Source: Lumbricus terrestris (lineage: Eukaryota > Annelida > Clitellata > Crassiclitellata > Lumbricidae). From it: a stretch of DNA of 64,000 nt. Positions within the stretch are counted from its first letter, which is position 1; each line of letters begins with the position of its first letter. This document shows, one piece after another, positions 1 through 12,600 of the stretch. The notes under the pieces were generated by a model that saw only the letters and a program-made list of their open reading frames with translations, ran no database searches and was not told where the DNA came from. A program made the translations under genes and the position numbers. The stretch covers positions 36,144,371 through 36,208,370 of the forward strand of contig OX457037.1 in NCBI GenBank assembly GCA_949752735.1, given 5' to 3'.

Positions 1-39
1 ATTATTAATGTCATTGTTATTAATTTATTAATTGATTAA

Positions 40-235
40 ATCTGTAGCATGCAGAGTGGGGTCACGCCGGAATGTGAATCTGAGCATAGTCTGGAGAAGG
101 TGCAGTAGTTATCAAAGTGCTTGAAGGGTGATATTTAGTGAGTTATTAGTGAGCTATTAATGAGCTTTCGAACAGTTTTTTTAGCGAAGGAATTGCATTT
201 GAACTACGGAGAGATTGGGACAGAGGTTTGGATTG
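40..235 (-). pseudogene. LINE 3' relic
   Basis: GGTCACGCCGGAATGTGAAT and GGAGAAGGTGCAGTAGTTAT match the copy at 63025-63090 in order, with decay. No frame is left. Confidence 0.55.
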
Positions 236-404
236 AATGCTCACCAAATGCTATGCTGGCCGTAAATACTGTATCGATTTCTTACTTGTAGAAAGGTCAG
301 ATAATATAAATATCCATTTGTTGTTTAACTTGTTTTGTAATTAGCGACTTGAGTTTTTCTTTTTTTATGTCTCAGTTCATATATAGGAGGAGATCAGAAG
401 ATAA

Positions 405-700
405 AATTTTAATTGTCATCATCATCATCATCTTTTGCCACCATAATCATTAGCTTCATCGTCACCTACGTTCTCATCGTAATCGTCATCGTCGTCATCA
501 TCATCATAACCTTTGTCATCATGATTATTTTTCTTCATCACCTGCTCCTGTTCAGCATCATCTTCATCATCATTATAGTCTTTGTCATCATTGATTATTA
601 TTTTCCATCATCATCTGACTTCTCATCATCATCACTATTATCATCATCATCATCATTATCATAATCTTTGTTTTTCATCATCATCATCATCTGCCTTTCA
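405..700. repeat. (ATC)n imperfect trinucleotide tract
   Basis: ATC/TCA units with many changes over nearly 300 bases. The open frame across it (Ser and Ile rich) is a repeat artefact. Confidence 0.9.
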
Positions 701-927
701 CAAGCGCTTGTCGATGATTGCACGGAAAGCTTTATTTAAAGCATACATGCGACTGTAGTCCTCAGATTTTATGATCAGACAATTTAAAGTTTTCAATTAG
801 ATTATTCAGATTGACGATGTGCAGGTCTTTTTATATTTGATCAGAGATTAGATTAAACTTTTATTAAGATGTGATACTTGTTTATTTATTTGCTTCAAGT
901 GCTTATTACTTGTCATTTCATTTGTAG

Positions 928-966
928 GTTTTGCAAAGCCTCTGCCTCCAAACAAAAGACGAAAGC
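928..966 (+). CDS. Possible 39-base upstream exon of the five-pass membrane protein gene
   Basis: The stretch is bounded by TTTGTAG at the 5' side and GTAAGC at the 3' side. If read in phase 1 it encodes FAKPLPPNKRRK and leaves a C, which with the GA at the start of exon 4128 makes Arg, so phases agree at both ends. The join would give RRKR, a furin-type basic site, just before the ectodomain. All three frames are open in so short a piece, so it may be chance; a transcript is needed to decide. Confidence 0.3.
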
Positions 967-1875
967 GTAAGCTTCCATTTATGTTTTTCTCAAGTAGCAC
1001 GGTAGTTTTAGCATCTTCATTTATTCAAAATATAGATTTCAAACCAAATTACATAAACAATAAAATGTTACTAACATTGTTTTAATAAGAAAAAAGGTGT
1101 ATTTGCTATTTTCTGTGTAGAGCTCTTGCTATAAAGTTTCTATCATCTTTGGTAGTCGTAGGAAACAATCCAGTCCTGCCTCTTACAGCACGTATCGCTT
1201 GTAACAAATCAACACATCTGTCTGTGTTAAAAGATGTTTTGACTGGAAGACTTGAGTACAAACACCCAACTTGACAATCTTTCATTTTGGCTTTATTTGT
1301 TCTATTCTAAATTGCCACCCAGGAGACAGACGAATTCCAGACTGTTTTTAAAATAATTTTTTTTTATAAATATTAAAAAGTTGTCAATTGCTTAGTATGA
1401 TAAAACTGAATTTGTGCCCCAGACAAAGAAGAATGAATATTAGGCAAATGTAATAATGATAATAGATAAATTATCGGCTCCGTAATGTTCATGTACGGTA
1501 TATACACAAGTCATCAGCTGATAGCGTTGCAGTCAGTCCTCTGAGATAAATCAACCTCCCTTCCTTCCTACTCACGTATTTGCATATCTCGCTGTATACC
1601 AACCAACAGATCAACCGTAGCATCAGCTCAGTTACAAGACGGCCATAGACAGTAGCAATAACTAGCAAATCTGCCACCATGTCTCCCATCAATGTGGTAA
1701 CGGCCCATCTAGTAACCTTCTTGAAGAACCATTTGACTTTTTAGCACTGTGATGGCTTGGTCAGTAGCGCACTGAGAAGGACACGCGAAGTGACACGACG
1801 TAAATGTCATATGAAGTTATCCTTTTGTTTGCAAATTTTGAAGGTCAGTGTGACCAAAGTAGCTTCTCATATACT
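967..1875. other. No recognised feature
   Basis: AT-rich, intron-like. I see no coding pattern or repeat beyond short T and A runs. Confidence 0.6.
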
Positions 1876-1883
1876 CATAGCCA

Positions 1884-2048
1884 CAGTAGCGTAGCCAGGA
1901 ATTTTTCATGGGGGGGGTTTTATGGCCGGAAACCCTGTTTTTTTGCTATTTTTTCTTACTTAAACGGAAAAATAGCCTTAAAAAACCTTTTTTCGGAGCC
2001 AATGGGGGGGTTTTAACCCCCGAAACCCCCCCCTTGCCTACGCCACTG
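1884..2048. mobile_element. hAT-type miniature element, 165 bp
   Basis: The ends CAGTAGCGTAGCCAGG and CTTGCCTACGCCACTG are inverted, with an 8-bp duplication CATAGCCA at 1876-1883 and 2049-2056. It is the same family as the copy at 57536, in the opposite orientation. Confidence 0.9.
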
Positions 2049-2245
2049 CATAGCCATCACAAGGCCTCCTCAGTGTGGCGTCTGTGAAGGCCTAATGCCT
2101 CCATCTAATCTTTCAGCTGAAGGGCAAATACAGAAGCAGCAGTTATGGATTGCTCTTTTGGTTGGACAAAGTTAATTAACAGGTTAGCAGCCGAATGCAG
2201 CTGCTCCTCAGATCAGATGGCTTTTGTTGCAGCTGAGAGTCGGTG

Positions 2246-2524
2246 CATCGTGGCGCCAGGATTTCAGTTTCGGGGGGGCGGAAGCCTCGCGGCGAAAATT
2301 TCACATTTTCATCCGTCAAAATTTCTGACGACCTTTTTTTTTTACTCATCAACCGAAATCTCATGAAAATTGTCCATTTTCGCCACCAAAATTTCTGACG
2401 ACTTTTTTTTTAGTCATCAGCCGAAAATCCTGGATTTTTCAAAGTTAAAAATTCGAATGGCCCTTTTTTAGGGGGGCTGAGCCTCTTGTATGGGGGGGTT
2501 TAGCCCCCCCTAGCGCCGCCACTG
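2246..2524. mobile_element. Probable hAT-type miniature element, degenerate
   Basis: The ends resemble those of the 1884 family (GTGGCGCCAGGA at the left, CTAGCGCCGCCACTG at the right) with G-rich and C-rich inner tracts. The flanks CGGTGCAT and TGTGCCAT are only partly alike, so the borders are uncertain. Inner sequence TTTCTGACGAC is repeated twice, and similar pieces occur near 47400-47510. Confidence 0.55.
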
Positions 2525-2937
2525 TGTGCCATATGGTCAGAAATACGATGATATTTTTGTCACGTTCGAAGCAGCAGCGCCTGCCTGATAAAATATTTTC
2601 TATGGAAATATTAGTCATGGGGATGGACAGTCCGTTTGTCAACCGGGGAGAGTTGGTTACTGTGGAACCTGTTCTCTAATGAGTGAGCTGGTAGAGGGTT
2701 GACGTCTTGTGAAGTGTTGGCGACATGACTATGGTCTAGGATGGGCAAGAATACAACATGCTGCTGGAAATGGAAATACATGTAGTCTACTAATATCCAA
2801 GTCATTCTATGGACCTGAATGGAAGAGATGATTCCTTTAGAATTTGATCAATGAATTAACTCTTCCTTTTTTTGGGTGAACTTGTTTGGTGAGAGACTTG
2901 TTGTTAATCTAATCATTCTATTGGATTTTTGTAACAG

Positions 2938-3120
2938 GTTTAATAAAACAATAGAAGAGTCAAGGGACTCTTATTTAATTAAACCTTAACTTAGTTTAAT
3001 TAAACCTTGGCTCATCTATTGTTTGATAACAATAGAAGAGTCAATGTTTAATTAAACAATAGAAGAATCTACATGTAGGTTTAATTGAACAATAGAAGAG
3101 TCAAAGTTTTAATTAGACAG
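2938..3120 (+). repeat. Cluster of AACAATAGAAGAGTCA motifs
   Basis: Four copies of AACAATAGAAGA(G/A)TC with TTTAATTAAAC between them, some inverted (ATCTATTGTTTGATAACAAT is a hairpin). Confidence 0.8.
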
Positions 3121-3489
3121 TACCTAGAGCAGTTAGGTAGTTAATGAAATTTTTGCAAATTTTTTTAAAATGGAAAAAACACAGACCTACTTTAAGTAGC
3201 CATTAGTTTATAAATTAGCTTATTATTATTTGACAATCTAAACACAAAAATCCTGTTAACACGGTGCATCCGTTATGATTTTTCCATCGTAAATCTTAAT
3301 ACAGTTGATAATTTTCTATCAATTTTAATCGTTGCTTTTGAGTTTACTGCTGCGGTCCTCAGCCTAAGGAATAAGTTCTTTGATGACCTGCGGTGTCAAA
3401 AAAGGATTGTTATAAAATGAAAAAAACAAATGAAAATGAGAGATTGGACAGCACTGCTATAAATAAGGTCCTCAATTGGTAGTGCTCCT

Positions 3490-3785
3490 TCCTACTTATC
3501 TCTGTCATAGCCTCTCGTCGAGCTTTACGCTCTTCGGCCAATGGGGAGCTGCTGGTCCCTCGAACCTGCTCTGCTACCAGACAGCGTCAAGCCTTCTCGG
3601 TTGTTGACCCGTCCACATGGAATGGGCTCTCGCTTGCACTTCGCTTAACTACCTCGGAATAATTTGCCTGCTTTCTACAAGCTGCTCAAGACCTATCTTT
3701 TTAGCTGTGGCTGGACTGGGAGCGCTTCTGAGTAGACTTCTTGAAGGGGCGCTATATAAGTTTTCTGAATGAATGAATAAAATAA
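3490..3785 (+). pseudogene. LINE 3' end (CR1/L2-like reverse transcriptase C terminus)
   Basis: The frame reads GELLVPRTCSATRQRQAFSV and then VDPSTWNGLSLALRL, typical of the last part of CR1/L2 reverse transcriptases, followed by the tail GGAGCGCTTCTGAGTAG, GCGCTATATAAG and (GAAT)n. It has a stop in the frame. Confidence 0.8.
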
Positions 3786-4127
3786 ATAAAAGAAAATGCC
3801 GAATGAAAACGAGAGAAGGTGGCATTTCAGGATTGCGCATAGAGGCAAAATTTTCAAAATTGGACAGCACTGCTATAAAATAAATAAAAGAAAATGAGAA
3901 ATGAAAACGAGAGAAGGTGACATAATTTCAGGATTGCGCATAGAGGCAACATTTTCAAAATTGGACAGCACTGCTATAAAATAAATAAAGTAAAATGACA
4001 AATGAAGACGAGAGAAGGTGACATTTCAGGATTGCGCATAGAGGCAAAATTTTCAAAATCGGACAGCACTGCTATTAAATAAATAAAAGAAAATGACAGA
4101 TGAAAACGAGAGAAGGTGACATTTCAG
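3780..4127 (+). repeat. Tandem repeat of about 90 bp containing copies of an exon acceptor
   Basis: Units include AAATGAAAACGAGAGAAGG, ACATTTCAGGATTGCGCATA and GAGGCAAAATTTTCAAAAT, GGACAGCACTGCTATAAA. Three full copies precede the real acceptor at 4122-4127. The first 16 bases of exon 4128 are thus repeated. Confidence 0.9.
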
Positions 4128-4404
4128 GATTGCGCATAGAGGCGTCGAAGAACGTTTTTCTCGAGAATCTTCACAGCACGCGACACATGGAGACGATGTA
4201 TTACATGACGGACACGAAGCAGCTGACGGACTTCTTCTGGTTCCGGGATTCCGGAATACGGATAAACATCGGCCTGCAGAACCTCAACGTCATCCCGGTC
4301 TACGAGGATGTCGACCACGACAGCGACAACGAATTCATGATGGGACGGCCGAAAATGGACGAGGAAAAGGAACACTTTGCGAACATCATGAAGAACCACT
4401 GCAG
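4128..4404 (+). CDS. Five-pass membrane protein, exon 1 of the assembled set
   Basis: The acceptor is TTTCAG at 4122-4127 and the donor is CAG|GTAGAA at 4405. It enters with one base owed from an upstream exon and leaves with two bases, which pair with the single A at 6229 to make Arg. The 91 full codons include FLENLHSTRHMETMYYMTD and a run of acidic residues (EDVDHDSD). The acceptor and first 16 exon bases also occur in tandem copies upstream (3800-4060), and a (TGG)n array starts eight bases after the donor. Confidence 0.8.
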
Positions 4405-6618
4405 GTAGAAATGGTGGTGGTGGTGGTGGTGGTGGTGGTGGTGGTGGTGGTGGTGGTGGTGGTGGTGGTGGTGGTGGTGGTAGTGGTGGTGTAGTGGTAG
4501 TGGTGGGGTGATGAGAAAGCTTGAAATGCCAGCATCTTTTGGACAGAGCCAACAGCTCTCATTCTGTAATTGCACTCGGTGTCGAAAATTATTCAACTCA
4601 CTTGTTTTGATTATATATATCAAAATGAAAGCAATCGTAATTGTTTCATATCATTATAGCTCAATGGATTGACCTGACAAAATGTTGCAAGACAAAATGT
4701 CGCCAACAGAGTGTCACAGTGACAATATGTCGCAAGACAAAATGTCGCAGTGACAATATGTCGCAAGACAAATTGTCGCAGACAAAATGTCGTGGACAGA
4801 GTGTCGTGGACAAAATATATTAGCAAAATGTATTAGCTTTATTCATGGAGATTTTCGGAGATATTAGCAGATTTAATATTAATATCAATGTAGCTTTGTA
4901 GTAACATCATGTACTGAGAGTTTGTTTGCACGCTGTGTAACTGTATTTCTTTTTTGCCTTTCTTCGTTGAAATTTTGAGTTGGAATGTGTGTCCGTTGAT
5001 ACTTATTAGCCAGTTCATTTGATTGTGTTTTTTAAATAGTCGACTATTAAAATAAACTAGTATTTGCTCATTTACGATTGTACATGTACCATTTTGTCGG
5101 CGACATTTTGTCTTGCGACATATTGTCACTGTGACATTTTGTCGGCGACATTTTGTCGTGGAACCCTCAATGGCTGTTGACATGCTCCGTTGGCGTGTTA
5201 TTAGTAAAAGGTGCTACATAGATGATCTGCATATAGAAACTTCTGAACTGTAGGTTGAATATTGATGCGTGCAGTGAAGTTGATGCATGGCTTTAGAGCT
5301 TCTTGCACGATTTCAAGCATCAATCAAGTTGTGAAGTATTTTCTGATGGAATATTTCTCCAACGAGGAACAAAGCGCTTCTCTTGCAGGCAGGGCAGTCT
5401 CTCATTCCGACGAGATATATTTTCCTATAAAGAAATAACCCTTGGGCATTTGACGGGTGCAATGCAAGTCATGATGGCATTCCTCAAATAGCTCCTCTCT
5501 GGTAGTCTTGCATTTTGATTCGTTCATTCATTCCGTGAACGTAATATAAAGGGGCACCTCTTCAAGATGCACTCTCATTGACCTTTCCTGTAGATTCCTT
5601 TAAGCCCTCTCTCTCTCAGAGGAATTTTCAGCACTGAAGCCCCTGTTGCTAAACCTTCAGTATCCATCGATTTCAAAGGCTGCCCAATAATTGCAGGGGA
5701 AACATTCGAGATGTGGCATAGATTTCTATCGACGCAATCACGTCTCGAACCTAATCTGTCTTATCTGATTGTTTCCATGGCGTCATTATCATTATATCCA
5801 AGTCAATAGTTGCACTTAGAGTGAAACTGTTATCAGGACCAATCGACCAATTGAACTGCTTAAATCAATCACATCAATTTATATAGCGCCCCTTCGAGAT
5901 CTCGGCTCAAAGGCGAAATATATCTGTCTTTATTATTTTTCGTAGCATCATTGATGCAATGCCAAAGTGATGAGGCAACGGTTGCTTGCTGAGGGAAACT
6001 GCTATTGAGGTCAATTGACTAACTGAGCCAAACCTGTCTTCTCTAATGGTTTCCGTAACCCCATTGTTGCAATGTCCCATGAGTCAATGGTTGCTTGTCT
6101 AGTGAAATGGCAATCGTGACTCACAATCCTTTGCAAAATCCAAAACTGTTTGTGTGTGTGTACGTGTGAGAGGGAGACAGACATACAGACAGACAGACAG
6201 ACAGACAGACAGAGACCCATGTAACCAGAGTGTCAATGTCAGTATATCATCCGATGATTCTGTCTATGCGCAGAAATCCGATGCCAGATTATTACAGTGT
6301 GACGCTGGAGGTCGCCCGCGACCGCGTCACCCGTGCGTCGTTGGATACATGTACGTTGGAGAAGCACGAGAAGGGCATCTGTCCGGAGAACGTCTTCCCC
6401 AACGAACAGTTCCTGCACCGTACGCTTAACGAGCCGTGTGAGAAAATGGTGAGCTGAGCAAATGTTTTCTGCCGCGCTCGTCGTCGTCGCATCGAACGCG
6501 ACAAAAGCAATTTTGCGTGTCGCCTCGCCTCCCTCACCCCCGACCTCTCGGAGAAACATGTGTGGTACGAGATGATTTTTGGCTGCACTGCTGTGGATTG
6601 GCTCTCCTGGCTCTCTCT

Positions 6619-6693
<75 letters not shown>

Positions 6694-9600
6694 TCTGGTC
6701 GTCGTCTCTAAGCGCAAGGATGTGTCACTTGCGAGGGTTGAGTAGTTACTTTTAGAAACAGATGGAGGTGGGTGGGGTGGAGGGTTGAGGGAATTAGCGT
6801 TTTCTCCTGTGGGAAATTTGTTAAGGTGTTGGAGCAAAGTTCTGCTACTGTCACATCCACAGAATTATCTATGGTTATGTATTTGTATGTATGTTTGACA
6901 TGTTTGTATGTATGTGCTGTGTATATATGTAATACATATGTATGTATGCATGTATGTATGTATGTATGTATGTATGTATGTATGTATGTTTCTATGTCTG
7001 CATGTATATATGTATGTATGTATGTACTACACGAATATATGTACCGGTACAATTGTACATGTATGTATGCATGTACTTATGTGTGTTTTCAGTAATTCCT
7101 ATTCTGCCCATTAGAAGCCTAGAATGTGAAGTTACATTGATTTCCGACAAATTACTTACTTTAATCCTAATAGTTTTGTCTCTGATATAGTTTGACTTGG
7201 AAAATGCTGTTTCCATGTATTCCATCCAGATGGTCTGTTATAGTTGACAATTTATCTAACACCTTCTCAATTAACAAATTACTTACTCTAATCCTAATAG
7301 TTTTGTCTCTGATATAGTTTGACTTGGAAAAATGTTACCAGGAACCTTGCCTTATCTTACTTAGGCTAAGGTCATTGAAGAAAATGTCTGTATCTTGTAT
7401 GTTGCTGTGTTGTTATGGTATGTGTCCAGGGGCCTAAGCTGGTAAGTTGAAAACCTAAGTCATTGCATGCCAGTTTTTGTGTGCTAGATGCAGTATATCG
7501 CCTGCTTGCTCAACAAGCTTAAATATCTTTTATGTTAAGATGTGCAGTAGGCCCGTTTGGGTTAAATTTTATTTTGGAATGTATACTAAATATTTAGTCG
7601 AAATCAACCAATTTTTAGTTGAATTCTTGTATGAAGTTTTGCTCATTTTGCATATTTTGATTGAATCTTTTTATGATTTTTCAGTTGAAGTTAAGCATTT
7701 TGGAGGGGAAATCATGCATTTGGTGGTTAAAGTTGTTCACTTTTCTAAAAAGAATAGGGGAGGGGTTAGTGGCAGCTAGCATGTGCCTTGAATTGCTGCA
7801 ACATTGTAATTAATGTCTTCTGTGATTTGCATGCTTCTGAATTGTTTGAATTGCATAACTTGTACAACGCATTTGCAGGCGTTTAATTAAAGAATAATAA
7901 TGATTATTATTACTTTTTGCTTCGATTTTGCCTTTTTGCACTGAGCGTCTACCACATTTTTGCAGTCAAATTATTTCTGACGACTTCTTTTGACAGCCAA
8001 CTGACCAGTGCCTTTATCAGTGTTTCGTCATCTCATTGGGTTTTTAATTGGAAGCTCCAGCAGCAGCAGCAGGCGCTGGTTCTCGGAAGCGGTCACGTAT
8101 GGTTGGTGCCTCATCTGAGATTAATAGCATCGGTCTTCCCGCACCACCCCCTCCTCCCTCCTTGTGATTTATTCATCCTAACCGGTCTCCCTGTTCCGTT
8201 TGGCCTTTGATGCCGCCGGCAGCGATGGTGGCATGTGTTAATGTTGCATGGAAAAAGTGTCCAGTTCTAGGGTCATACGTACCGAGTCTACTCAGTCCTC
8301 CTCCTCCTCCGTTGTCTTATGCACGAGATCATTTACCATGCATCACCTTGGGCCGAGCTTCTTCCTTTATCCCCTTAAAGGATCTTCTCCTCCCCCTTGT
8401 CTCCTGGTTGCTGTGTCCACCAGAGGAGTCCTCTTCTCTTGGAGAAGGTTGTGGTAGACTGAGTAAGGAAACGAAAAAATAATTGGGAGCAGCTGTCTGT
8501 AAAAATAAGCAAGCCAGACTGCAGCAGGGTGTAATTTATAAGTGCGGTATAAATAAACAGTTGGTCATTTAATGTAAGAACATGCTTATGTTGGATTTAG
8601 GTTTATGTGTGCTATTTTAAAACATTTGACTTTTCATTGGCTGTATAGACGATGTAACCTACATTTGTTACACCATACCATGTCTGTACACCAAAATGTG
8701 AATAGCAATTATAATTGGTCAACTAAAGAATATTCTTACAATGTTATCTTATCTGGCTTTTGAATTCGTGTTGACAACAAATTTCTTGAGGACATGAATG
8801 AAGTTAGTTTTGTGTGTGGTCTTACTCATTCTGATTTTGCTTGATGTCTGTGCAATGCCCTAGGTAGTCATTTCAAGCGCGGCCATTAATTAATTGAACT
8901 TGTTACATAGTGGTTCTTTTGTAGCCTCGTGTGCTTTTGCATGTTTTGACTTTCAGTCATTTAATGTTGAATAAGTAGGTTTATAAATTCTGAAGTACAT
9001 AGTAGACTAGTATTAGTAGTAGTTGTTAATATTTTGTTGTGACGTCTTCGATATTTAATTGTTGTGATAGTCTCAGTTATTCAGAGATATATGCAGCGAT
9101 TAAGTTTTGCACGTTAAGGTGAAAAAATGGTCTCTTCAGTTGAAGAATTTGCGTTGAGTTTATTGTTTCGAAGATTTTATTCGACGGATGCGATGGTGAT
9201 CTGCCCTGTTCTAGATTATATCTGCTTTAACCCTGATTCTATTCTGCTATATTATAAAGAATACACTGACCGTGTACACTGCAAGTGAGAAGATCAGTTG
9301 GCAAAGGAGAGGCATCATTCACCGGCCACCCTAAATATTATGCTGAGACATAGAAATAATTATGAAGTCGTATACCCATGGCTGCTCGTAGGGTTAACTG
9401 GGAGTATTGTTCTGCTTCTTCTTAACCCTATTTTCGCTGTTCTGAAACTTTTATTTGCATTGGATTTTAACTGGCTTTATGTAAAAACCAATGCTCATTG
9501 CTCCAATGTGCATAAAGCATTATCTTATTTCTTCCACATTGTAAGGTACAACTCGAAGGGGGGTGATCTTTTTACATAGTGCAATAGGATTTCCATTCCA

Positions 9601-12600
9601 AACTGATTAGTAAACTGCTAGGTATATTATCAAACAGATTATAGGCTCAGTGATAACCATATTTTGTTTTCAAACATTCTTTTTGCTCATTATCATTCAA
9701 TTTTGTGCAAAATACACTTTAAGAATAATAAATTATTGTGTTTAATGCTGTTTATCTTACTGATGCTTTTAAAATACTGAAAGTGTGTACGAAGTGAAAA
9801 TACTTTTCAAAACACTTTTCCAGAATATTCATGCTTTGGATTAGCTACAGGTAAAATTGTTTGGAAGATTGGTAAAAATGTGTCTACAATGCTCCACAAC
9901 TGGTGAGACGTAAATCATTTTAGGAATCTTGAAAATATGTTCGGTAAGAATTAATTGTTTTGACGGTTTCAGGAAAAATTTCCTGCAACAGCATCATTTA
10001 TACTGCTTTCAATAATAATGACAGAGGTTATGAACTTCAGTTTGCTAGTTCCACATCTTCCAGTTTGCACTCACACACGCGCACACACAATGTCACACAC
10101 ACACATCCACATCCACACACGCAAATGCTCACATGTACATGTGCACTTGTGCATGTACACTGGTTCCAGTGGAATGTTGCTGGATAGGTTTTGGTCAACA
10201 CATGCCAGAATCATATGCAGCATCGTAGACAATCAAACTATGATTCTTCGCAAAATCCCCGAACAGCTAGAAGTACTCCCAGCAGTACTCGCCTTAGGCA
10301 GTATGCGACCGCACAGAGCCACCGAAATTGATGCTGCTTTCCATAATAAGATCTTATTTTTTATTGATGATAAATTGGTACGGCGGTCACCAGTGAGAAG
10401 TCAGTTGGCATTCTCAGATCAATCAGTCTGCTTTTCATGGGCAGTTTTATAGCCCATTTTTATTTTATGCCCAGGGCATAAAGCTCATTTTACAGTTGCC
10501 GTTTAGCGATGGTTGGTAACTGCCTTACTACCGGTGGCCTATGCACTTTGCCAGTGCTGTTACGCCTACGACTTGAGTCGCTTGATTGTGCTAGAAAATA
10601 TTTCTCTGGAATTTTATCTATAGTTTCGGACCATGACGTCATAAATTCATGACCATAAATGCTTTTTACGATGACCAGATGATTTATTATGAAAAATAAA
10701 TACAATTTCAATTTTGCATCCATGGGTTGCATAAAATACCAAGGATACTAGGGTTAATCTTTTATGTGCTATATTTGAAAACTAGTTTGCGTGATGATAT
10801 ATCAATTGAGCAGAGGCCGTAAAACGTGCGAATAAAATGAGATTGATCTATGAGAATTGAGGAATTTTAGGGTATATGACTATATGTGGATTACAGTTGC
10901 ACTGAGTAATGAACTATCAATATGCAGGATGTTCTGAATCTGGATATAAATCGACGCTGAATTAAAAGCAGTAAAAAATTTTACTAGTGTGATATATATA
11001 TATGCCTGTGAATAATTGCAGAGAAATAATTAAGCTTAAATATTGTTCCCATAATATATTAAACCTGACAAAGCTAGCTGTATTACATAGAACAACAGAA
11101 CTATAAAACTACCGTAGTATTTCTTAGTATTAAATAAATTTTCTTTGCATTTTCTTTGACTTAGAGTTCTAAACGTGACTTATAATAATATTCACGAATC
11201 ACAACTTGCAAGTTAATGACTGGTGAAAATTAATATCATGGGACATAGTAAACTGAGAGCTGAAACCATACTAAATTTAAAGCAATAAATAAATAAATGG
11301 ATGTATTATATAAGGTTCTGTAGATTTAAATCATCCAAACATGTCCTTCAGTTGTTTTTTTGGGGAGGGGGGTAAATAAAGATTATGCATTTCTGGTTAA
11401 TTAATATTTGCGGATGGAGTTTGCAGTTGCCTCAGTTTGGCGTGAACGCTGTTTCTATAAGTTACAGTTGGTCAACCCAAACAGGTCAGCGCATTTCGGT
11501 CGTGGTTCAATCAGCCAGATTGTGCTTGGACACATGTTGACCCAAAAATATATGTTTTTTTTAAAGTTTATTGTCACGATGAGTGACTATACAGGTCTTA
11601 AGGAAACTTAAGAAGAAGATCACGCCAGTCGTGTTTAGAACTGTAGATATTGACATGCGGTGCAACTCTTTTGTAATACGATATCATGCTCTGGTAGTTG
11701 TCAATGTGGTATTCATTCTATAGCTATGCACAATGAAATTTTGATAATTTGTTGTTATTTAAGCAATAATTGCGTAATTGCCTAAGCAGTAGCAGACAAA
11801 TTTGATTCATGCTAATTGTATGTTGTTAAATTTTATTTTTTCATAATAGGTCGTACATTTTCTTTCCTTGCGCTAAGGTTTCATAGCATAAAGAGGATGT
11901 TTGCAACCAGTATTGCTTCTTAAAATTGGTGACCTGATAAAGCATGCCACCATTATATTGCATATTGTTTGTTAGGTTTTATTTGTTTGGGGGGGGAGTA
12001 GGTGATGCATGTAACTCATATTCTTATCTTTCGTTAAAGTTTCATAACCCTACTTCTGGATGTTTGCTGTTTCCTATCCAATAATCTTCTTGTTAAACCT
12101 GTGATTTTGTTGATTTTGTTGGATGAATACACCTAGGTGAATGAATATATGAATGAATGTACTATACTATACAATATTCTATACTATTTTTGGATTTGTA
12201 AAGTACCTTTCACAGTACAACTTAATCAGAGGCACTCCCAGTGCGAAGATCTCCTTGGAAAAAGAAATGTCTTAAGGAAACGCGCAGAAACAGTAGTGCT
12301 TCCAGATAAGATCTGAGTAGGAATTGGACCCTCTAGTTCTAAAGCGGTTCAAGTCCATTTTTTGCGATTTTCACTTTAAACCACTTTTCCACTAAATCGA
12401 ATGCGCTCTTTCACGTGGTATATTCGGCTAAGCGACTCGATGACTCTATCATGGCGTATTTTGTCGCATTGATTATAGAACTGACAGCATGCATGGCAAA
12501 CCAAACTTCAATAGTGAATCATTTTTGTTTGATCCATTCTTAATGTTCGCTGTTTTGCCTGTAAGTTTGTGGAAAAGTGGTTCAAGTCAGTTTGATTCAC

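Noticed and set aside
413..664. 83-residue Ser/Ile-rich open frame
   Set aside because: It is the translation of an ATC trinucleotide tract.
4124..4623. Antisense poly-Pro and poly-His frames
   Set aside because: Created by the (TGG)n microsatellite and the antisense of exon 4128.
6292..7225. Poly-Val/Cys, poly-His/Thr and Tyr/Val/Cys/Met frames
   Set aside because: Translations of (TG)n and (TATG)n tracts.
7917..8482. Gene in a CT-rich stretch
   Set aside because: Overlapping frames of low complexity with no family likeness, splice sites or codon pattern.
10018..10452. 144-residue frame
   Set aside because: Its start is a (CA)n tract and the rest has no recognisable features.
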